From a virus: DNA of 22,721 nt. Position 1 is the stretch's first letter. The number at the start of each line of letters is the position of its first letter. The stretch covers positions 1 to 22,721 of IMG/VR virus record IMGVR_UViG_3300025174_000776; one strand, given 5' to 3'. A model generated the notes under the pieces. The model was not told the DNA's origin, searched no databases, and saw nothing but the letters and a program-made list of their open reading frames with translations. Of this stretch, positions 14,677-22,528 are shown in pieces. The position numbers and the translations under genes were made by a program.

Positions 14677-16569
14677 TTGGCTGACCAGATTCCAACCTCC
14701 GACCGTGACAGCCAAGTCCACGGATGGATACGGGAAGCTATTCAGGAGGGGGAATCCTTCGTCAAAGCTCAGCCCGGCTACAACCTGATCGCCAAGTCCA
14801 TCGAGGCTGTCGGCCAGACCCGCGAAGACATCCGCCCCGGAAACCTCTCGACTACCTCGGCCAACCATTACGCCAAGGTCGCCGACGACCTCGCTGCCTA
14901 TCTGACCGACATCAAGCCTTTCTGGGAATACCGTACCCAGAACAAGCGCTACGAGAAGCAATCTGAAATCTTCGGCAAGCGCGCAACCCACTGGTACCTT
15001 CAGCGCCAGATCGACTTGCGCTTGCTGGAGGTTGTCAAGTATTGGTTAGTAGCGGGCACCGGATTTCCGCATGTGTTCTGGAACCCCGAGATAGGCGACA
15101 CCGATGTTCGCGCCTTGGACCCTCGGGATGTTCTCCCCATTCGGCCCTCCTCGAACCTGACGTTGCAGGACGCTTTCGGAGCCGTCATCCGCGAGGAGCG
15201 GACAGTCAACTCGCTGCGCCGTCGGTGGCCTCAGTTCGCCTCCCAGATTCATCCTGACCGTGACGGCTCGACTTCCTCCCGGCAGGATGCTCAATCCCGC
15301 GCCGCCCAAATTTATGAGGCTGTTTCCCCATTCTGGGACCGCATCCGAGGCAAGGCAGCGCGGGAAATCCCTCGCATCCCCACCGCCGATCATTACACGG
15401 TCTATCTCCGGGACGATTCCCGTAATGAGAACAGCTACCCCGTGCAGATGGGCGAATTCGATCAGGCTGGCCGCCCGCTGACGAACTGGTCCTACATCGT
15501 CCAGCCGGATGAGCCGCTCTATCCGCGTGGGCGCTGCATCACTGCCACCAACACGGTCATCTTGCATGATGGTCCGAACAGGTATTGGCACGGCTTGATC
15601 CCGCTGCCTAAGTTCACCTTGAACCCCTGGCCGTGGTCATGGCTCGGCAAAGCGCCCTTGTGGGACCTGTTACCGCTTCAGAAATCTCTCAACAGCCTGC
15701 TGAGGGTGGTCGATGACCATAACGAGAGAGTAGCGCGTCCTGGCCTGATCGCCGACAAGAACTCGATCAGCAAGTCGGAGTTGAACTCGATCGACACCCG
15801 CCGGGCCGGTCTGCGCATCCGCCACAATCCTACCGCCGGAAAAGGCGTGGTCTTGGCGCTCGAACCGCCGCTCGACCCGACGATCGAGAAGACAATCCAG
15901 TTCCTCATCAACGAAATGGACACCCTGAGCGGCGTTCGGGATCTCGGGCACCTCTCGCGGCTCAACCAACTCCCCTCCGGTGACACCATTGAGCGGCTGG
16001 TAGAGGCCATGACGCCCAAAATCCGCCTGTGGAGCCGGATGATGGAGTCCTTCGTCCGCGAGTTTGCGATGATGTTGGCCTATAACTTCGCCCAATTCGA
16101 CACGCTGCCGATCCGGCTGCACCTTCTAGGGGAAGATGGCGTTACGCCGGAGGACTTCGACTTCGATCCGGGCAGCTTGATTCCAGACTATGTCCACGCT
16201 TCTGACTTTGACAATCGCGGGGTAGCGACCGCCGAGGCGCTGGCCCGAGGGCCGATGCCTCGCTTCGACCGGGCGCAAGAGTTTCTGCGCCAGTTCACAT
16301 TCCATATCGCTCCGGGATCGCTGCTGTCGGCCAGCGAAATCGAACGGAAGTTGTTGTATCTGCAGTTGGCGCGGGCTGGTCTGGTGGACCCCTGGACGCT
16401 TCTTGAGGTCTTAGGCATCCCCAATGTAGGCAATCCCCCGTCAGGGGCCAACAGCATCACTGAGCGCTTACAGGCCGCTCAATCGCTCGGCATCGGGATG
16501 CAGGTCAATCCGGCGGGGCGCAAAGCCAGCGGGCAGGAGATGCCCAGAATGGTGATGAAAGAGAGCTAG
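14677..16569 (+). CDS. Portal protein
   Basis: 630 residues from TTG 14677, with GGAAGG upstream. The N-terminus is helical (EGESFVKAQPGYNLIAKSIE, then DDLAAYLTDIKPFWEYRTQN). The core has WLVAGTGFPHVFWNPEIGDTDVRALDPRDVLP, LIPLPKFTLNPWPWSWLGKAPLWDLLPLQKSLN, and LPSGDTIERLVEAMTPKIRLWSRMMESFVREFAMMLAYNFAQF, the wing/stem and clip features of tailed-phage portals. Twelve copies form the DNA gate and docking ring at one capsid vertex, where TerL binds. Residues 528-584 are duplicated as the 9442 mini-gene. No separate capsid or protease gene follows it. Confidence 0.85.
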   Translation: MADQIPTSDRDSQVHGWIREAIQEGESFVKAQPGYNLIAKSIEAVGQTREDIRPGNLSTTSANHYAKVADDLAAYLTDIKPFWEYRTQNKRYEKQSEIFGKRATHWYLQRQIDLRLLEVVKYWLVAGTGFPHVFWNPEIGDTDVRALDPRDVLPIRPSSNLTLQDAFGAVIREERTVNSLRRRWPQFASQIHPDRDGSTSSRQDAQSRAAQIYEAVSPFWDRIRGKAAREIPRIPTADHYTVYLRDDSRNENSYPVQMGEFDQAGRPLTNWSYIVQPDEPLYPRGRCITATNTVILHDGPNRYWHGLIPLPKFTLNPWPWSWLGKAPLWDLLPLQKSLNSLLRVVDDHNERVARPGLIADKNSISKSELNSIDTRRAGLRIRHNPTAGKGVVLALEPPLDPTIEKTIQFLINEMDTLSGVRDLGHLSRLNQLPSGDTIERLVEAMTPKIRLWSRMMESFVREFAMMLAYNFAQFDTLPIRLHLLGEDGVTPEDFDFDPGSLIPDYVHASDFDNRGVATAEALARGPMPRFDRAQEFLRQFTFHIAPGSLLSASEIERKLLYLQLARAGLVDPWTLLEVLGIPNVGNPPSGANSITERLQAAQSLGIGMQVNPAGRKASGQEMPRMVMKES

Positions 16570-16582
16570 ATAGGAGTAATAT

Positions 16583-16867
16583 ATGGCGCTTCGCGCAATT
16601 ACCGTTACTCTCGGGGCGACAGCGACCCGTGCCATTACCGCACACACGCCTATTTCATTCTTGATGGTCGAGAGCGAGACAGGCAACGCCGATGTCAAAA
16701 TCGGCGGCTCCGGCGTTTCTGCTACTGACTACGGCGCTATCGTCACCGCCGGCCCGAACAACGCAAAGCGTATCGGTCCCTTCCCGCACGGGATCACGAA
16801 CCTTGACGAGTTCTACTTCTTAGGCACCGATACCCAGAAGATTCACCTTTTGGCGATCACGCCGTAA
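16583..16867 (+). CDS. Small beta-rich virion-like protein
   Basis: 94 residues from ATG 16583 with AGGAG 6 nt upstream. Short beta strands alternate throughout (ITVTLGATATRAIT, FLMVESETGNADVKIGG, DYGAIVTAG, FYFLGTDTQKIHLLAIT), like a small beta-sandwich decoration or adaptor protein. Its C-terminal half resembles that of the protein encoded at 17324. No family named; a structural role is inferred from fold pattern and place after the portal. Confidence 0.55.
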   Translation: MALRAITVTLGATATRAITAHTPISFLMVESETGNADVKIGGSGVSATDYGAIVTAGPNNAKRIGPFPHGITNLDEFYFLGTDTQKIHLLAITP

Positions 16868-16880
16868 GGAGCTATCGCCG

Positions 16881-17324
16881 ATGTCTACTTGGGGCGTGCC
16901 TACACCGCAGATCACCCGCTTTGTCGGGCCAGTCATTGACGATCGGTTGGAGAAGTTGATAGCCAATCAGTATCGCGCCGCTGAAGCCCTGGAGTCGGCC
17001 AAGGACGAGCTTCGTGCGCACACGCAGGGGAACCAGGTCGAAGTCCTACTGATCCTGCGGGGGTTGCAAGAGCAAGAAGCGAACGATCAAACGGCGCTGG
17101 TCGCCGCGATGGCTGCTCTCAATGCGACACTCCTTCAGGAGATTGATCGAACGCAGGTACGGATCATTGAGATCCAGCGCGAGCAACACAATGATCTTCA
17201 GAGGCGATTTGTCTGGATGGAGGATCATTTGTGGGAACTATTCTGCTACAGCCTGTGGCAGTGGATCAAGGTTTGCGCTGACCGAAGCTGGACGGCAACC
17301 AGCAAGTTGTGGAGAAGGCCCTGA
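16881..17324 (+). CDS. Coiled-coil protein with Trp-rich C-terminus
   Basis: 147 residues, ATG 16881, AAGGAG 9 nt upstream. Residues about 20-110 form a long charged helix (DDRLEKLIANQYRAAEALESAKDELRA, MAALNATLLQEIDRTQVRIIEIQREQHNDLQRR). The last 40 residues hold six Trp (WMEDHLWELFCYSLWQWIKV...), an amphipathic or membrane-interacting segment. Could be a spanin/holin-like or structural helix; nothing decides this. Stop overlaps ATG 17324. Confidence 0.5.
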   Translation: MSTWGVPTPQITRFVGPVIDDRLEKLIANQYRAAEALESAKDELRAHTQGNQVEVLLILRGLQEQEANDQTALVAAMAALNATLLQEIDRTQVRIIEIQREQHNDLQRRFVWMEDHLWELFCYSLWQWIKVCADRSWTATSKLWRRP

Positions 17325-17671
17325 TGCCCGTCTCGAACACTCCCTGGGCAGGCACGCTTACCCTGACTACGGCTAATACGCCTTATCAGTTGTCGCAACT
17401 ACTTAGTGACGTCCCCGCAGCCCGTCGTCCGATTATGGGCAACCCCCCACGCGCTCAGTTCGTCGCTATCCAAGCCAACCCCGATGCTGGCGGCGCTCGT
17501 TTCTACATCGGCAATCCTGACTTGAGTACAACCAACTACGGCGCGCTGATCTACGCCACGCAGGTCTGGCCGATTTATTCGATGGACGTGAACCTCATCC
17601 GGCTAGACCACATCTACTTGGCTTGCGACACTAACGCCGAAACGGTGAATGTCCTCTTTATAACACGATGA
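17324..17671 (+). CDS. Small beta-rich virion-like protein, paralogous to 16583
   Basis: About 115 residues from ATG 17324 (shares one base with the upstream stop), GGAGAAGG just upstream. IGNPDLSTTNYGALIYATQ and LIRLDHIYLACDTNAETVNVLFIT line up with VKIGGSGVSATDYGAIVTAG and NLDEFYFLGTDTQKIHLLAIT in the 16583 protein, so the two are likely paralogous beta-sandwich proteins. Probable virion accessory or decoration protein (inference). Confidence 0.55.
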   Translation: MPVSNTPWAGTLTLTTANTPYQLSQLLSDVPAARRPIMGNPPRAQFVAIQANPDAGGARFYIGNPDLSTTNYGALIYATQVWPIYSMDVNLIRLDHIYLACDTNAETVNVLFITR

Positions 17672-20600
17672 TGCGGCTGATCTTGTTATTTGTGTGTCTG
17701 ACCACGTCCTTGCTGGCTCAGGCCGGCAACACCGTGATTCTTCGTTTCGCCGGCGTGCCGGCAGGTTCTTGCGCTCCGATCATGCTGGCGGTCAACAATG
17801 CCAACGGAAATTTGTATGATTGTCAAGCGGGAGCGTGGAATCTGGTCGGCCCCGGTGGCGGAGTGGGCGCGCATAATTTCCTGTCTGCCACCCATTCGGA
17901 TTCGCTTGCTTCCAGCCCGGTTCTGGGCGGCATCGTTGCAGCAAACGCTACGCCGGCATGGGCGCAAGTTACCGGCAACACAACGACAACTAAACAGTTC
18001 CTCACTCAAACCGGAACCGGCGCAGTCAGCGCCCTTCCGGCCTGGGCCGTTATCGTCGATGCGGATGTGCCGGCTACAATTACGCGGGATTCCGAGGTCA
18101 ATGTCCAGGGCACGGCAAACGAGATTACCTCCAGCGGGTCTGGCGTCGCTCCTACGCTCTCGATCGCAGCAGTTCTGAATCTGAGCACAAAAGTACTTTC
18201 TGGCGGGTCCCCTTTGGTGTTCGAGGGGGCTACTCCTGATGCCTTCGAGACAACGCTGGTGGTAACGGAGCCAACTGCGCCACGAACCCTCACGGTGCCC
18301 AACGCGGACAGTGCGGCGGTTCAGCCCTTGACCTGTTCCGGGACGGACAAGGTAAGTGGGGTTTCGACCCTCGGGGTCATCACCTGTTCGGCGGACGTGG
18401 ACACGACGGCGGCGCATAATCTGCTCTCGGCGACACACACCGACACGGCTGCGGCGAGCGCGGTTCTGGGGGATATTCTGGCGGGGAACGTGACGCCGGC
18501 GTGGCAGCGAGTGGCTGGCAATACGACCACCGCCAAACAGTTTTTGACCCAGACGGGTACGGGGGCGGTGAGTGCCCTTCCAGCGTGGGCAGCGATTGTG
18601 GACGGCGACGTACCGGCGGCAATCGCCCGTGACGCCGAGATCAACGTCCAGGGAACCGCCAATGAGATTACTTCAAGCGGAGCGGGCGTTGCTCCCGTGC
18701 TCTCGTTGTCCGCGTCGCTCGACGTTTCGGGAAAGGAATTCCTCGGTGGAAGCCCGTTTCGGATGGAGGGCACGACCAACGATAATGTGTACGTCACCGT
18801 CGTCGTGACCGACCCTACGCTGGCGCGGACGTTCACGCTTCCGAACGCCGATAGCGTCGCCGTTCAGCCCGACGCCGGAGCCGCGAATCAATTCTTAACG
18901 GCCATCTCGACGCTCGGGGTCATCAGCAAGGCGCAACCTGCGTTCTCAAACCTCTCAGGTTCGGCGACCTTGGCGCAACTCCCGTTCGGGACCGCCAACC
19001 AAGTTCTCGGAACCAACGCCGGGGCCACGGCGATCGAGCACAAGAGCTTGGCGACGGGCACTACTGGAACCGACTTTGCCATTGCCCACGCGGCCAACTC
19101 GGTTACGTTCAACCTCCCGTCGGCGTCGGCGACCGTTCGTGGGGCGCTGTTGTCGGCGGACTGGACGACCTTCAACAACTCCGTCGATTCTGTGTCCGGC
19201 ACCGCCAGTGAAATCGGTTCGACCGGGGGACAAACTCCGGTTATATCGCTGGCTGCGCAACTTGCCCTGTCGGGGAAAGAACTATTGGGCGGATCGCCTA
19301 TCCAGTTCGAGGGCACAACCGATGACAATGTCTACACCACGATTGTGGTGACTGACCCGACTCTGGCTCGTACCTTTACCCTGCCCAATGCGAACAGCGT
19401 GGCGGTGCAGCCACTGACTTGCTCGGGCAGCGACAAGGTGAGCGCCGTATCGGCTCTTGGCGTCGTTGCCTGCTCGGCGGACGTGAGTGGAGGGACTCCC
19501 GCATGGGAAAGTTTGGTGAATTCCGCCGATACCGCCACATCCTACACCTCAAACAATACTGCCGAGACGGTCACGTTCTCGTTTGAATCGGCGTTTGGGG
19601 CGAGTCAGCAATTCTTAATCCGGCAGCAGACCGGGAATCCCACTGCCGGTACGCTGCTCGATGTTCGGGCGGCGGATGCGCAGGTGACGGTATTTCGGGC
19701 GGGCGACGGGACGAACGGGATCACGGTCAGCCAGACCGGGGCGCTCACGGCTGAGGGAACCGGGTCGATTACCGCGACGCTGGGCGACAGCGCTACATCC
19801 TTTTGGGCCGCCGGGCAATGTGAAGCTGCTCGGGGTTGCACGGGCGATGACACCAGCGGTACGACTGGGGTGCCTCGGATCACGGCTGGAAACTGGACCT
19901 ATGATGCGGGGATCTCCCATCTCGCGGCTTCTACCTCAGCGGACTTGTTGGGTGTTTTGAATGATGAGACCGGCACAGGAGTGGCAGTCTTCGGAACTTC
20001 CCCTACCATCACAACCTCGCTATCCCAGGACGGCGACGCAGCCGATGCCGGGTACCTGCGGTTACAGAATGCCGCCACCATCGGATGGGAAGCCTCCCCC
20101 GCCGGGACCGACATCACCCTCACCGTGGATACCTCCGAAGTGATGCAGGCCTCGGGCACCTTCAATGCTGTCACCCTCACGGAGAGCGGTAATGCCGTTC
20201 CCAACGCGACTGACAACCTTTCATTCTTTGCCGCCACCACCTCATTGCAGTTACTTGGGGTCATCAGCGACGAAGTCGGCTCTGGCGCTTTGGTCTTCGG
20301 GACCTCGCCGACGATCACTACATCTCTTTTACAAGATGGGGATGTGGCGGACGCCGGATACTTCCGTCTACAGAACGCCGCCATCATCGGATGGGAAGCC
20401 TCGCCCGCCGGAACCGATATAACCTTCTCGGTCGATGCCTCCGAGATTTTCCAATTCAGCTCGATCGTGAATGTGACGACGGGGTTGAGGGTTGGGGGCG
20501 CGGCTACCACTGGGAACTACCTACGGGGCGACGGGACGAACTTCATCTCCGCCGCCATCGTCCACGGCGACCTCCCCGCCGTGGACCGCACGCGCCAGAT

Positions 20601-20934
20601 CATGTTCATAGTCGGGGCCGACAACGGTGCGGTTATCGTTGACGGTGACGATCAAGCGACGATTTACATGAACAGACTCGGACAGGGGATCACGATCACA
20701 GAGGTTCAGTGCGAATCAGACGCGGGCAGCCCGATCATCAACTTACAGCGCGACGATGGCAGCCCGGCGAACATCTTGTCATCGAACCTGACATGCTCGA
20801 CCTCGGGAGCGACGGGAACGATCGACACGAACGAGGACAACGTGGCAAACACCGAGCGGATCGACTACCTGATGATCACGGCAGGCGGGACGGCGAAGCG
20901 GATCACGGTGGCGGTAAAGTTCGTTGTGGATTAA
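17668..20934 (+). CDS. Large repeat-rich fibre-like structural protein with signal peptide
   Basis: 1,088 residues from ATG 17668 (ATGA overlap; ATG 17671 next). Residues 1-19 (MMRLILLFVCLTTSLLAQA) form a Sec-type signal peptide with an AQA cleavage site before Gly20. The body is beta-rich and built of repeats: two ~180-residue units at residues 68-248 and from 249 to about 420, a partial third unit near 495-610, and two ~100-residue units (about 750-950) with LGVLNDETG..GTSPTITTSL and GWEASPAGTDIT. The end (NYLRGDGTNFISAAIVHGDLP, then a compact C-terminal sandwich to FVVD) is typical of environmental phage fibre-like proteins. Probable host-contact protein; the signal peptide is odd for a virion protein. 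Confidence 0.72.
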   Translation: MMRLILLFVCLTTSLLAQAGNTVILRFAGVPAGSCAPIMLAVNNANGNLYDCQAGAWNLVGPGGGVGAHNFLSATHSDSLASSPVLGGIVAANATPAWAQVTGNTTTTKQFLTQTGTGAVSALPAWAVIVDADVPATITRDSEVNVQGTANEITSSGSGVAPTLSIAAVLNLSTKVLSGGSPLVFEGATPDAFETTLVVTEPTAPRTLTVPNADSAAVQPLTCSGTDKVSGVSTLGVITCSADVDTTAAHNLLSATHTDTAAASAVLGDILAGNVTPAWQRVAGNTTTAKQFLTQTGTGAVSALPAWAAIVDGDVPAAIARDAEINVQGTANEITSSGAGVAPVLSLSASLDVSGKEFLGGSPFRMEGTTNDNVYVTVVVTDPTLARTFTLPNADSVAVQPDAGAANQFLTAISTLGVISKAQPAFSNLSGSATLAQLPFGTANQVLGTNAGATAIEHKSLATGTTGTDFAIAHAANSVTFNLPSASATVRGALLSADWTTFNNSVDSVSGTASEIGSTGGQTPVISLAAQLALSGKELLGGSPIQFEGTTDDNVYTTIVVTDPTLARTFTLPNANSVAVQPLTCSGSDKVSAVSALGVVACSADVSGGTPAWESLVNSADTATSYTSNNTAETVTFSFESAFGASQQFLIRQQTGNPTAGTLLDVRAADAQVTVFRAGDGTNGITVSQTGALTAEGTGSITATLGDSATSFWAAGQCEAARGCTGDDTSGTTGVPRITAGNWTYDAGISHLAASTSADLLGVLNDETGTGVAVFGTSPTITTSLSQDGDAADAGYLRLQNAATIGWEASPAGTDITLTVDTSEVMQASGTFNAVTLTESGNAVPNATDNLSFFAATTSLQLLGVISDEVGSGALVFGTSPTITTSLLQDGDVADAGYFRLQNAAIIGWEASPAGTDITFSVDASEIFQFSSIVNVTTGLRVGGAATTGNYLRGDGTNFISAAIVHGDLPAVDRTRQIMFIVGADNGAVIVDGDDQATIYMNRLGQGITITEVQCESDAGSPIINLQRDDGSPANILSSNLTCSTSGATGTIDTNEDNVANTERIDYLMITAGGTAKRITVAVKFVVD
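17869..18930 (+). repeat. Two long tandem repeats in the fibre gene
   Basis: Unit 1 (17869-18411) and unit 2 (18412 to about 18930) encode matching segments: AHN-LSATH, PAW..V-GNTTT-KQFLTQTGTG, NVQGTANEITSS, GVAP-LS, GGSP, NADS-AVQP and S-STLGVI. Sequence divergence means old duplication. A partial third unit follows (about 19153-19490). Confidence 0.7.
19918..20520 (+). repeat. Second repeat pair in the fibre gene
   Basis: Units from 19918 and 20218 encode LLGV--DE-G-G--VFGTSPTITTSL-QDGD-ADAGY-RLQNAA-IGWEASPAGTDIT---D-SE. Most positions agree, and DNA also matches over long stretches, so this pair is younger than the upstream repeats. Confidence 0.7.
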
Positions 20935-20980
20935 GATGAGCCCAATTCTCGCCAATGACTATTTTCCGTACAGCAACGTG

Positions 20981-20989
20981 TGGTAAAAT
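20981..20989 (+). promoter_or_regulatory. Extended -10 promoter before the 21010 gene
   Basis: TGGTAAAAT matches the extended -10 form TGN-TANNNT. No good -35 lies 17 nt upstream, as expected for the extended type. It lies in one of the few gaps of the block (20935-21009) just before a gene with a near-perfect ribosome site (AAGGAGGG, 7 nt spacing), so separate transcription is plausible. Confidence 0.4.
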
Positions 20990-21009
20990 CGACGAAGGAG
21001 GGATGAAAC

Positions 21010-21681
21010 ATGGCTGAGGTGCAAGCAGGACTGACTGTCGATCAAATTGCGCAGATTGTAGCCCAACTCACTCAAGCCGTTGCGGCAGCCCAGGGGGCTT
21101 CCCAGACGGTTCAACAGGCGGTACAAACCGCCAACACTCTCATCGCCGACTTGACGCAGAAGACATCTGAGCAAGTCGCGTCCGGAGTCGCGGCCTCACA
21201 GGTCGAGCAGGCGGAGACATTCTCCGCCGAGGCGATCCAGGCGGCGGCGGCGGGCAAAACAGCGAGACTGCACTCGGCTGGGCCGGACCACGCCGGGACG
21301 TTGTTCAACAACTTGAAGTGGCTGTCGGATACCTGCCAGCTCACTCACTTCACCCAGCTCGCTCTTAATCAGGGGTTGTTCCAGAACGCGGCCAATCAGG
21401 CGCAGAAGGAACTGGCGACGCTCAACGCCGTAACGACTCAGCACCTACAAAACGCGGTGAACGCGGCCAAGCAGCTCGATACGATGTTTGCGTCCCATTA
21501 TGCAGATGCGAGCAAGCAGACCAGCGCGCATAGCGACATCGCCACTGACCGTATTTGGAACGTCGATGAGCAGAGTCACATCGTAAGCGAGATTCTGCGG
21601 CAGAATACGTTCAAGGATGCGATTGCCGGGGCGGTGGCCGCGGCTGTAGCCGAGATTGTGGCGGGCAAGAAGACGGCGTAA
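21010..21681 (+). CDS. Ala/Gln-rich helical protein of unknown function
   Basis: 223 residues, ATG 21010 with AAGGAGGG 7 nt upstream, the best ribosome site in the window. The first ~90 residues are Ala/Gln/Val helices (QIAQIVAQLTQAVAAAQGASQTVQQAVQ), likely a coiled coil. Residues about 95-160 continue as helices with aromatic contacts. The C-terminal DIATDRIWNVDEQSHIVSEILR then AIAGAVAAAVAEIVAGKK ends in a hydrophobic helix. No family recognised with certainty; a virion or host-interaction role is possible. It has its own likely promoter. Confidence 0.55.
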   Translation: MAEVQAGLTVDQIAQIVAQLTQAVAAAQGASQTVQQAVQTANTLIADLTQKTSEQVASGVAASQVEQAETFSAEAIQAAAAGKTARLHSAGPDHAGTLFNNLKWLSDTCQLTHFTQLALNQGLFQNAANQAQKELATLNAVTTQHLQNAVNAAKQLDTMFASHYADASKQTSAHSDIATDRIWNVDEQSHIVSEILRQNTFKDAIAGAVAAAVAEIVAGKKTA

Positions 21682-21692
21682 TCGGGCTAGGC

Positions 21693-21714
21693 CCTTCGGA
21701 GAAAACGCCGAAGG
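21693..21714 (+). other. Hairpin after the 21010 gene
   Basis: CCTTCGG (21693-21699) pairs with CCGAAGG (21708-21714) around an 8-nt loop. No T run follows, so it is at best an imperfect terminator. Its 3' arm contains GAAGGA, which sits 5 nt before ATG 21721 and would be hidden in the folded form. Confidence 0.4.
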
Positions 21715-21720
21715 ACGAGT

Positions 21721-21813
21721 ATGAAAGGTGTCGGCTCAAGAGAGTTGTGTTTGCAATTCGCAGAAAGTAGGATGGCGATGAAACGGATTCTATCGGCTAG
21801 TGGGAGGGATTGA
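21721..21813 (+). other. Possible 30-codon ORF in the gap
   Basis: ATG 21721 to TGA 21811-21813 gives MKGVGSRELCLQFAESRMAM... and ends ...SASGRD, 30 residues. GAAGGA 5 nt upstream overlaps the hairpin arm. Too short and featureless for a firm call; otherwise this stretch holds only the hairpin. Confidence 0.2.
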
Positions 21814-21815
21814 AC

Positions 21816-22169
21816 ATGGCAACCTACGGGATTCTATACAACCACCAAGACCTGACGGCAATCGCCGCCAACGTACAAACGAGCCTGACTGATGCGCGGC
21901 TTACAAATCAAGAGCGTCAGGTTGCCAACCGTCATTGGAACGCGGGCCTGAATGCCTGGTCCACCGCCCCGGTTGCTCCTTTGGAATGGCAGTCGGGCGA
22001 TCCCGACACACGGGTCGTAGTAGTCAGCCACCCGCAAGTTAATATTCAACAGCTCATTGATCTCTTGCGGGCTGTGGGGACGCGCATCCCCGGTGCTTCC
22101 TACATGTTGGCGATTGCGGACGATATTGCAAGACCGAGTGGAGGTCAGCAACCGTGGCCACCGGCATGA
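21816..22169 (+). CDS. Small hypothetical protein
   Basis: 117 residues from ATG 21816 with GGGAGGG about 8 nt upstream (TTG 21810 is a less likely start). An N-terminal helix-rich part (DLTAIAANVQTSLTDARLTNQERQVANRHWNAGL) is followed by a beta/alpha segment (TRVVVVSHPQVNIQQLIDLLRAVG). No known motif. Stop overlaps the next ATG. Confidence 0.5.
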   Translation: MATYGILYNHQDLTAIAANVQTSLTDARLTNQERQVANRHWNAGLNAWSTAPVAPLEWQSGDPDTRVVVVSHPQVNIQQLIDLLRAVGTRIPGASYMLAIADDIARPSGGQQPWPPA

Positions 22170-22528
22170 GAACGATGCGGTATCTCGCTTGGGTTTTCGC
22201 CTTCGCTATTTGCTACAACGGCGCGGACATGCTCCAGATCCGCAAGGCCGTAGATCAAGGTAGGAGAGATGCCAGGATCGCTCCGACGATTCGCAAACTT
22301 GCGGAGCGTCTATGGCAGGCAGGCGTCAAGGATGCGGACAAGGCCAAGGAGGCGCACGTCATCTGTAGGGGTAACGGTGATGATCCCGACATGCGGCGGC
22401 TGGAAGTGACGGGGCCGCTCTACAGGCCGGATCTACGGAAGGTGCTCTACGTTATAGGCGAGACCGACAACGGCTACGCCAAGGCGCTGGCGGACGACAT
22501 GGCCGGGGATCTGGAGGTTCGGCGGTGA
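22166..22528 (+). CDS. Hypothetical membrane or secreted protein
   Basis: About 120 residues from ATG 22166 (ATGA overlap with the upstream stop); GTG 22154 is an earlier option. Residues 5-20 (RYLAWVFAFAICYNGA) are hydrophobic, either a signal peptide or single anchor. The rest is a charged helical/beta domain (DARIAPTIRKLAERLWQAGV, VLYVIGETDNGYAKAL). No family recognised. The stop overlaps the next start (GTGA). Confidence 0.5.
   Translation: MRTMRYLAWVFAFAICYNGADMLQIRKAVDQGRRDARIAPTIRKLAERLWQAGVKDADKAKEAHVICRGNGDDPDMRRLEVTGPLYRPDLRKVLYVIGETDNGYAKALADDMAGDLEVRR

Noticed and set aside
21010-21681. R-body (RebB-like) or toxin protein
   Set aside because: Ala/Gln helices give a superficial resemblance; key conserved residues not recognised.
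21693-21714. Intrinsic terminator
   Set aside because: A stable stem is present but no T run follows; kept only as a hairpin.
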